From Bacteroidia bacterium (lineage in GTDB: Bacteria; Bacteroidota; Bacteroidia; J057): a stretch of DNA of 64,000 nucleotides. Position 1 is the first letter of the stretch. Each line of letters begins with the position of its first letter. Of the stretch, positions 18,697-25,900 are shown piece by piece. The DNA is taken from contig JAWPMV010000001.1 in assembly GCA_033391075.1 (NCBI GenBank), positions 2,914,001-2,978,000 of the forward strand, read 5' to 3'. The position numbers were made by a program, and so were the translations under genes. The notes under the pieces were generated by a model. That model was not told the origin of the DNA. It was given only the letters and a program-made list of their open reading frames with translations, and searched no databases.

Positions 18697-18857
18697 TGCG
18701 TACTCTTTTACCGTCCTTTTAGCAAACCATTAACTATTCAGCATCAATCCTTTAGCCCTCATGATCAAGGAATTCCAAAAGTCCTTTTCTCTGCCAAGAC
18801 ATTCAAACTCTCAGTCAAATCCTTCGTTTCTTAGGGTGAATCAAAAATGAAAACCCT

Positions 18858-19136
18858 ATGAGTTCGAATGTAAAAAATCAACACACAGCAGCCTGGAGAT
18901 TTCAAGTCTGGGCCTCCTTTCTAATTTCAGGAGGACTTACCCTCGGAGGTATTTTCTATTTGCCGGTAGACTTTTGGATTAAAGGTTATCTCGCTATGGG
19001 AATTCTCTTTCTGATCGGTTCCTGTTTTTCTCTTGCGAAAACATTGCGAGATGATCATGAAGCCACAGACTTTGTCAATCGGGTTCAGAAAGCAAAGACG
19101 GAAAAGATATTGAGTGAGTTTGAGCCGGGAGGATAA
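18858..19136 (+). CDS. YiaA/YiaB two-helix membrane protein
   Basis: 92 residues with two hydrophobic segments (about 14-38 and 45-65) linked by a short turn (PVDFWIKGY), matching the YiaAB two-helix domain. Inner-membrane location; function unknown. A strong terminator follows at 19165, so it is probably a separate unit or the end of the metabolic run. Confidence 0.82.
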   Translation: MSSNVKNQHTAAWRFQVWASFLISGGLTLGGIFYLPVDFWIKGYLAMGILFLIGSCFSLAKTLRDDHEATDFVNRVQKAKTEKILSEFEPGG

Positions 19137-19164
19137 AAGATTGAAGTATTTAGCTGAATGGATG

Positions 19165-19196
19165 AGGCTTTCATGATAAAAATGAAAGCCTTTTTC
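19165..19196 (+). terminator. Rho-independent terminator after YiaAB gene
   Basis: Stem AGGCTTTCAT (19165-19174), loop GATAAAA, ATGAAAGCCT (19182-19191), then a T-run. It separates the YiaAB gene from the TRAP receptor gene. Confidence 0.85.
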
Positions 19197-19260
19197 CTTT
19201 GTCCAGTTTTTGTTGACTTTAAAAAGCCTGGTTTTTTTGAGGAATTTTTAAATTGGGTAT

Positions 19261-20262
19261 ATGCGAAAGCCCATCTCTACAATATCAAGCTGGATATTCC
19301 TTTTTCTGCTATTTTCCCTCCATATCCAATGCACGGAAAGAGCCGAGCCGGAGTATCTTTTTCGCGTCAGCCTCTGGGCGAATGAGCAGCATACCTGGGC
19401 AAAGGCTTTTCATCATTTTGCAGAAACCGTCCAGCAGGCTTCGGATGGTAGAATGAAAATAGAGATTTATTTATCCGAACAGCTAGCCAAAGAAAATGAA
19501 TCCATTCGCCTCATACAGGCAGACATCATTGATATGACCGTCACGGGTTCTGTCCTTAGCAATTGGATTGAAATTGCCACCTTTTGTGAATTGCCCTTTC
19601 TCCTAAAGGATTCCACCGAGATGAAAGAGCTGATTGAAGGCCCTATCGGAAAGCGCATTGAACAAGAAATTCTGGAGAAAACCGGCCTCAGGCCCTTGAC
19701 CTATTTTTCAAGAGGTCCCAGGCATTTGACCTCCAATCGTCCTATCAAACATCCGGATGACCTAAACGGTCTGATTCTTCGAGTTCCCAGTGTTCCTTCT
19801 TTTGTTACCGCCTGGAATGCGATCGGAGCGAAAGTCACTCCTATGGCTTTTTCGGAAGTCTTTACAGCCCTTCAACAAGGAACCATAGAAGCTCAGGAAA
19901 ATCCCTTTGACCTCATTCAGAATGGGAGCCTATATGAAGTTCAAAAGTATATCAATTTGACGGGACATGTGATTAGCTGGAGCTATCCGGTAGTGGGCGA
20001 AAAGCAGTTCCAAAGACTACCGCCAGATTTGCAGCAAATCTTCCTGGAAGCTGCTCAGGAAATGCATGATTACGAACATGCCCTATTCCTCGAAAATGAG
20101 AAAACGATTCAGGACAAACTCAAGGAAAGAGGCATGGAATTTATTGAAGTTGACAAAGCAGCTTTTCAGGCAAAATGTGAGAAGGTGATTTATGAAAGCC
20201 TTTCGGATGAGATGAAAGAAGTGTATCAGAGCTTGTTGGATGGAAGGGAGAAAGCTAAATGA
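19261..20262 (+). CDS. TRAP transporter solute-binding lipoprotein (DctP family), orphan
   Basis: 333 residues with a lipoprotein signal ending LHIQC (Cys near 24), then a DctP-type periplasmic-binding fold. Typical elements are LRVPSVPSFVTAWNAIGAKVTPMAFSEV (split by a short loop) near 175-205, which includes the carboxylate-binding Arg, and ALQQGTIEAQENPFDLI, the dimer/ligand-lid segment. TRAP systems import organic acids with DctQ/DctM membrane subunits; none is present in the window, so this receptor must act with a distant partner or another system. The gene sits after the aldolase/CoA-transferase run but behind a terminator. Confidence 0.9.
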   Translation: MRKPISTISSWIFLFLLFSLHIQCTERAEPEYLFRVSLWANEQHTWAKAFHHFAETVQQASDGRMKIEIYLSEQLAKENESIRLIQADIIDMTVTGSVLSNWIEIATFCELPFLLKDSTEMKELIEGPIGKRIEQEILEKTGLRPLTYFSRGPRHLTSNRPIKHPDDLNGLILRVPSVPSFVTAWNAIGAKVTPMAFSEVFTALQQGTIEAQENPFDLIQNGSLYEVQKYINLTGHVISWSYPVVGEKQFQRLPPDLQQIFLEAAQEMHDYEHALFLENEKTIQDKLKERGMEFIEVDKAAFQAKCEKVIYESLSDEMKEVYQSLLDGREKAK

Positions 20263-20337
20263 TTGGCTTTGCTTGACACAAAAAGCCCGGATAATTGCTG
20301 GGATATATTCAAAATCCAATATTATAGAAACACTTAC

Positions 20338-22449
20338 TTATAAATCCCTAATATATTGTTCTCCTTCTGAATCTGTGATTATTGCAAGAGCTGCTTTAGC
20401 TCTCGAAACACCAACATACAAATTTTCCTTTAGGTTGGCATGGCTGCCTTGATGAATCAATATTACCCCATCAGCCTCTAAACCTTTATACTGTGACACA
20501 TCATAAACCCTATATGTCTTGGAATTATTGGTAATTGGCGTATTGAAATTGATTACAGTTTCCGTATATAGTCCTTCTGCCCAATTTTCATCCTGAAAAA
20601 ACAAAACAATTTCAGAGCCCCACAAACCTAAATCCCGTCTCCGATATAACATTTTCATTTTCCCATTCATATTTTTCCAATAAATTCTATTGGCTCTTTC
20701 AGTAAATGAAATGGGAGCAGAATGATTATTTATATCTAAACCAATTGAATTCGCCAGTTCAATAACTGATTCAATGTCTTTATTTGATGGCAATTCATCA
20801 GAACTCAAACCTAAGTTTTCAAATTTATGCTTTATCCAATCGCTGTTATAGCCTTTCTTGATTAGTTTTCCATTATTTACAGCCTCAAGCAATCGAAGGT
20901 ATAATTCATCTTTCCAACCGCTTCCCTTAGGCTTTCTAATAAGAATTTGATTCAAGTCCCAGTCTTTTACCCTTAATGAACCCGAAAGGAGAATTGCTAT
21001 TTCATTTAGGCCTTCAAATTTTTCAATCCAGCGAACGGCATTTGGTAAAAGCTCGTTAAATACCCTTTCAATTTCTTTATAGGAATATAGTTTCACTTCC
21101 CCTAATCCTACAAGATCTTCAGAAGCCAGTGGTGCATTGAAGTGGAAGTTTTTCCTCATGAAATTAAAAATCTCGCCTCCATTTCTACAATTTCTTGACA
21201 AATCAATGACAGGTGATTCAATGGGATATTTACCTCTAAATGGCAAAAGTGCCTGGTTATCATCATGAAAAATGTAAAAGAAGCTGTTAGTAGAATTTTC
21301 TAATAACAATTCCAGAATCGTCCACCATTTTTCTCTAAAATCCTGTCCCTCATCGACAATTATTGCCCCATAAGTTTTCTGTCCATGATCAATTTTTTCA
21401 AATGCACTTTCTAATTCTGAATCAGTCGGTTCATATATATTGGTCCATTCCTTACCATAATCAATGGGCGGTTTCCCATTTAGCGAATTAATCCAATTCC
21501 CAAAAGAAAATACTTCCACACCAGAACCGGCAACTAGTCTCTCTAACTTATCAGCCAAATACGGATTATGGCAAAGGAGTAAAGTATCAATGCCTACATT
21601 TGATAATCGAATAGCTTTTTCGGCTGCTACAAGGGTTTTACCAGATCCAGCACAACCACTTATACGAACCCTTTTATTCACCCTTATCATCCTTAGCGTA
21701 CGATATTGATCGTCAGTAAGGTTTTTAACCTTTTGCCGTAATAAGGCCATGGTCGAGCTGATAGATTCTGTGAAATTGTTAGTCTTAATTGAATACCCAT
21801 CCCTAAGTTTCCAGGAAAGCATAGAATCGTCTGCTACGTAGAGACCCCATTCCAATTCATCTTCCAGCTTTTCTTCTTCCTCTCCAAAATACAAACTTCT
21901 AAATACTCGTTGATTTTCTGCTCCCGGTTCAATTACCGCTTTCGCTTTATTAAAGGCTTCTTCCAGTGTATCTCCGGCAACGAAGGAGCCATAAAAACTC
22001 TTAGAAAATTCAGCTGCTTTGTAATCATTTACTTCATGGCTAGTAGCTATGATAGCAGGAATGCCAGAATAAAGAAGAGATTCAACATGATCAAGGGTTT
22101 TACATGCATTTAAGAAAACCAATTGCAAATTTGGAGCGGCCTGCAAGAAGTCTTTTAAGGAGGTAGTATTGAATGCTATGTTTTTATTTTCTGCCGTCTG
22201 AAAATTGAGTTTATTACCATCATTGTGCCCTGAAAAATGAAAAACCAGTAACTGAGTCTTAAATTCATTCAAGTCTCGTAAAAGTTTATCGGGTTCAGTA
22301 GTTGCCGATGAATAAAAACTCCCCCATCCTTTCTTTTGATATCTTATCAAAATTGACTGAATGGCATCCTTTTCGGGAATTAGGGCATTGAGGAATACGC
22401 CTTCCTCATCATTAGCAAAAGTTAGAAATATTAAGGGTGCGTCTTTCAA
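20338..22449 (-). CDS. CHAT protease domain fused to SF1 (UvrD/Rep-like) helicase
   Basis: 703 residues. The N-terminal third (about 1-215) is a CHAT caspase-like domain with the catalytic pair in FHFSGH (His75) and VFLNAC (Cys116), clearly paralogous to the N-terminus of the WD40 protein upstream (LIFLTFAND versus VVFLTFAND; EEAFNKAKAVI versus ETAFNQAKTVI). A helicase core follows: Walker A GCAGSGKT (265-272), Walker B IIVDEGQD (363-370), motif IV-like LSRNCRN, motif V-like YKGLEADGVIL and motif VI LYVGVSRAKAAL. The start must be TTG at 22447-22449: a stop lies five codons upstream and no in-frame ATG occurs before residue ~233. The product could use nucleic-acid state to control proteolysis. 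It is 281 bp from the tRNA-fragment junction. Confidence 0.9.
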   Translation of the reverse strand: MKDAPLIFLTFANDEEGVFLNALIPEKDAIQSILIRYQKKGWGSFYSSATTEPDKLLRDLNEFKTQLLVFHFSGHNDGNKLNFQTAENKNIAFNTTSLKDFLQAAPNLQLVFLNACKTLDHVESLLYSGIPAIIATSHEVNDYKAAEFSKSFYGSFVAGDTLEEAFNKAKAVIEPGAENQRVFRSLYFGEEEEKLEDELEWGLYVADDSMLSWKLRDGYSIKTNNFTESISSTMALLRQKVKNLTDDQYRTLRMIRVNKRVRISGCAGSGKTLVAAEKAIRLSNVGIDTLLLCHNPYLADKLERLVAGSGVEVFSFGNWINSLNGKPPIDYGKEWTNIYEPTDSELESAFEKIDHGQKTYGAIIVDEGQDFREKWWTILELLLENSTNSFFYIFHDDNQALLPFRGKYPIESPVIDLSRNCRNGGEIFNFMRKNFHFNAPLASEDLVGLGEVKLYSYKEIERVFNELLPNAVRWIEKFEGLNEIAILLSGSLRVKDWDLNQILIRKPKGSGWKDELYLRLLEAVNNGKLIKKGYNSDWIKHKFENLGLSSDELPSNKDIESVIELANSIGLDINNHSAPISFTERANRIYWKNMNGKMKMLYRRRDLGLWGSEIVLFFQDENWAEGLYTETVINFNTPITNNSKTYRVYDVSQYKGLEADGVILIHQGSHANLKENLYVGVSRAKAALAIITDSEGEQYIRDL

Positions 22450-22681
22450 TTGGCAAGGGGGTTACAACAAATTGCTTAACCAGGAATTATTCGCAAACCT
22501 AAAGTATAAAACTTTCTGAAAGTTTCCTCTTTAAGCAAAAAGCATAGTTGCCTTTCATATCAGTATTTTAAAGTAAAAGTATGCTGGATAGAGTATACAC
22601 ATCCAGAGAAACTATATTCTGGAGAACAATAATTTTCTGGAAAACCAGAGAAAATAAAAGAGTATTTATTGTTTTTGGCAC

Positions 22682-22713
22682 AAAAAAAAACGCGACTTGC
22701 AAATAGTCGCGTT
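22682..22713 (-). terminator. Terminator hairpin beside displaced tRNA 3' end
   Basis: On the minus strand, stem AACGCGACT, loop ATTTGCA, AGTCGCGTT, followed by a run of eight or more T. It lies just past the tRNA 3'-end fragment at 22731-22752 and probably was the terminator of the original tRNA gene; today it could end the CHAT-WD40 transcript. Confidence 0.8.
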
Positions 22714-22730
22714 GTAATTTGATTTTCAGT

Positions 22731-22752
22731 GTGGGCCCACCCGAAATAGAAC
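22731..22752 (-). other. Displaced tRNA 3'-end fragment (candidate attachment site)
   Basis: The first 13 bases (GTGGGCCCACCCG) are identical to the 3' acceptor/T-arm end of the tRNA gene at 27850-27923, and 19 of 22 positions match overall. No other part of the tRNA is present. This is the pattern left when an element integrates at a tRNA 3' end and pushes the old end away. Confidence 0.6.
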
Positions 22753-22808
22753 ACTTTTTATAAGCTTTTGAAATACAGATACTTACAAGTGAATAATATC
22801 ATTTCGTG

Positions 22809-22826
22809 TTGCAGGCGTGCCTGCAA
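22809..22826. repeat. Perfect 8-bp-arm inverted repeat 3' of the WD40 gene
   Basis: TTGCAGGC, GT, GCCTGCAA. It lies within the 463-bp gene-free stretch 22450-22912, which otherwise holds the tRNA fragment and its terminator plus AT-rich sequence. There is no T-tract; it may be a weak terminator or protein site. Confidence 0.4.
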
Positions 22827-22912
22827 AGCAAAGAACGATCATGCATGTGTTATGCAGAGATTGATGATTCCAAATATTTAATAGTGCAAATAAATGCATC
22901 CAGGTTTCCTTT

Positions 22913-25900
22913 TTAGTAGCCTTTTCGATAGGCTTTAGGAATGCCATATTCCTCTTTTTCCTGATCCGAAAGAGGAGCTATGGGTACAGTTCTGAGGTAC
23001 TTAAATAATGCTTCAGGTGTCAGCCAAATTCTAATCTTCCCATCCTCTGACCAGCTGAGGATCTTATCTTCCCCCTGGCTAAAGACAGCGCCGTAGATAT
23101 AACTCTCATGCTCCATAGTGGCCAGCTCTTTGCCCGAGACATCCCAGAGCTTGACAGAGCCATTTTCTGACCAGCTGAGGATCTTATCTTCCCCCTGGCT
23201 AAAGACAGCCTCCCCTAGGACACTCCTCTCATGCTCCATAGTGGCCAGCTCTTTGCCCGAGACATCCCAGAGCTTGACAGAGCCATCCTCTGACCAGCTG
23301 AGGATCTTATCTTCCCCCTGGTTAAAGATAGCCCCTAGGACAATGCTCTCATGCTCCATAGCAGCCAGCTCTTTGCCCAAGACATCCCAGAGCTTAACAG
23401 AGCCATCAAATGACCAGCTGAGGATCTTATCTTCCCCCTGGCTAAAGACAGCGCCATCGACATAACTCTCATGCTCCATAGCAGCCAATTCTTTGCCCAA
23501 GACATCCCAGAGCTTAACAGAGCCATCCTCTGACCAGCTGAGGATCTTATCTTCCCCCTGGCTAAAGACCGCCCCTCGGACACTCCTCTCATGCTCCATA
23601 GCAGCCAGCTCTTTGCCCGAGACATCCCAGAGTTTGACTGAGCCATCAGAAGACCAGCTGAGGATCTTATCTTCCCCTTGGCTAAAGACCGCCCTAAGGA
23701 CAAGTCTCTCATGCTCCATTGCAGCCAGCTCTTTGCCCGAGACATCCCAGAGCTTGACAGAGCCATTTTCTGACCAGCTGAGGATCTTATCTTCCCCCTG
23801 GCTAAAGACAGCCCCTAGGACACTCCTCTCATGCTCCATAGCAGCCAGCTCTTTGCCCAAGACATCCCAGAGCTTGACAGAGCCATCAGATGACCAGCTG
23901 AGGATCTTATCTTCCCCCTGGCTAAAGACAGCCCCTTGGACACTGTTCTCATGCTCCATAGCAGCCAATTCTTTGCCCGAGACATCCCAGAGCTTGACAG
24001 AGCCATCAAATGACCAGCTGAGGATCTTATCTTCCCCCTGGCTAAAGACAGCCCCTAGGACATCACTCTCATGCTCCATAGCAGCCAGCTCTTTGCCCGA
24101 GACATCCCAGAGCTTGACAGAGCCCTTGCTTCCAAACCCCTTCCCAGACCAACTGAGGATCTTATCTTCCCCCTGGTTAAAGACAGCCCCTTGGACAATG
24201 TTCTCATGCTCCATAGTAGCCAGTTCTTTGCCCGAGACATCCCAGAGCTTGACAGAGCCATCAGATGACCAGCTGAGGATCTTATCTTCCCCCTGGCTAA
24301 AGACAGCGCCATCGACATAACTCTCATGCTCCATAGCAGCCAGCTCTTTGCCCAAGACATCCCAGAGCTTAACAGAGCCATCAATTGACCAGCTGAGGAT
24401 CTTATCTTCCCCCTGGCTAAAGACAGCCCCTAGGACACTCCTCTCATGCTCCATAGCAGCCAGCTCTTTGCCCGAGACATCCCAGAGCTTGACAGAGCCA
24501 TCAGATGACCAGCTGAGGATCTTATCTTCCCCCTGGCTGAAGACCGCCCCTTGGACAATGCTCTCATGCTCCATAGCGGCCAATTCTTTGCCCAAGACAT
24601 CCCAGAGCTTGACAGAGCCATCATATGACCAGCTGAGGATCTTATCTTCCCCCTGGCTAAAGACAGCCCCTAGGACACTCCTCTCATGCTCCATAGCAGC
24701 CAGCTCTTTGCCCGAGACATCCCAGAGCTTGACAGAGCCATCATATGACCAGCTGAGGATCTTATCTTCCCCCTGGCTAAAGACAGCCCCTAGGACACTG
24801 TTCTCATGCTCCATAGCAGCCAGCTCTTTGCCCAAGACATCCCAGAGCTTGACAGAGCCATCATCTGACCAGCTGAGGATCTTATCTTCTCCCTGGCTAA
24901 AGACAGCCCCTTGGACATCACTCTCATGCTCCATAGCAGCCAGCTCTTTGCCCGATACACCCCAGAGCTTGACAGTGCCATCATCTGACCAGCTGAGGAT
25001 CTTATCTTCCCCCTGGCTAAATACAGCCCCTTGGACATCACTCTCATGCTCCATAGCAGCCAGCTCTTTGCCCGAGACATCCCAGAGCTTGACAGTGCCA
25101 TCATCTGACCAGCTGAGGATCTTATCTTCCCCCTGGCTAAAGACAGCCCCTTGGACATAACTCTCATGCTCCATAGTAGCCAGCTCTTTGCCCGAGACAT
25201 CCCAGAGCTTGATAGAGCCCTTCTTACCTTCAAAACGATCCCTGGACCAGCTGAGGATCTTATCTTCCCCCTGGCTAAAGACCGCCCCTTGGACTCTACT
25301 CTCATGCTCCGTAGCAGCCAGCTCTTTGCCCGAGACATCCCAGAGCTTGACAGAGCCATCATATGACCAGCTCAGTACCTTATCTTCCCCCTGGCTGAAG
25401 ACCGCCCCTTGGACAGGCTCCGCATGAATAAAGTTTACCTCTGCAAACTTTTTCTTGTGCAAGAGCGGTTGATAATAGGCTGAAAACAGGTTTGTCACCA
25501 CTTTAGGATCAGGACTCAGACTATCAGCGGCGTAGGCCGCCTCAGCCAATCTTAAAGATCTGGTAGAGTTGATAGATCTCTGATCTTTTGAATTTGCCGC
25601 TAGAAGTGCCGAGGCTCCATCCTTCCCTCTCTCTATCCCATCTACTCCTAGAAAAGCGGCTACTCCTGAAATGGATAAAATGACAATAATAGCAGCAATG
25701 CCTAAACCCAGAATGATTCGATTTCGTTTTTTTCTTTTTTCTCGGGCTGTTTGGCTATCTGTAATTAAGCGCTCTTCCTCCTTCATCCATGCCCTCATGC
25801 CTGTTTTGCCTGCTTCTACGGTAGACAAATCTTCCTCATCCAGGATACCTGTTTCCTCAGTGGAATTGAGCATTTTACTTTCCAAAATCCTGTAGGCTCT

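Noticed and set aside
19158-19456. Two plus-strand frames of 75 and 67 codons overlapping the TRAP receptor start
   Set aside because: They overlap a terminator and the signal peptide of the real gene in other frames.
20263-20337. A second tRNA-end copy beyond the CHAT-helicase gene
   Set aside because: No match to GTGGGCCCACCCG was found there, so the helicase gene is not shown to be part of the cassette.
22560-22754. 64-codon minus-strand frame
   Set aside because: It spans the terminator and the tRNA fragment, so it is a chance frame.
23118-25427. Several long plus-strand open frames rich in SSLPETSQSLTEPS repeats
   Set aside because: They are opposite the WD40 array and stay open only because the 120-bp unit repeats; they have no start context or domain.
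23010-25438. Regular repeats considered as a CRISPR array
   Set aside because: Unit is 120 bp, in frame, with no unique spacers and coding for WD40 blades.
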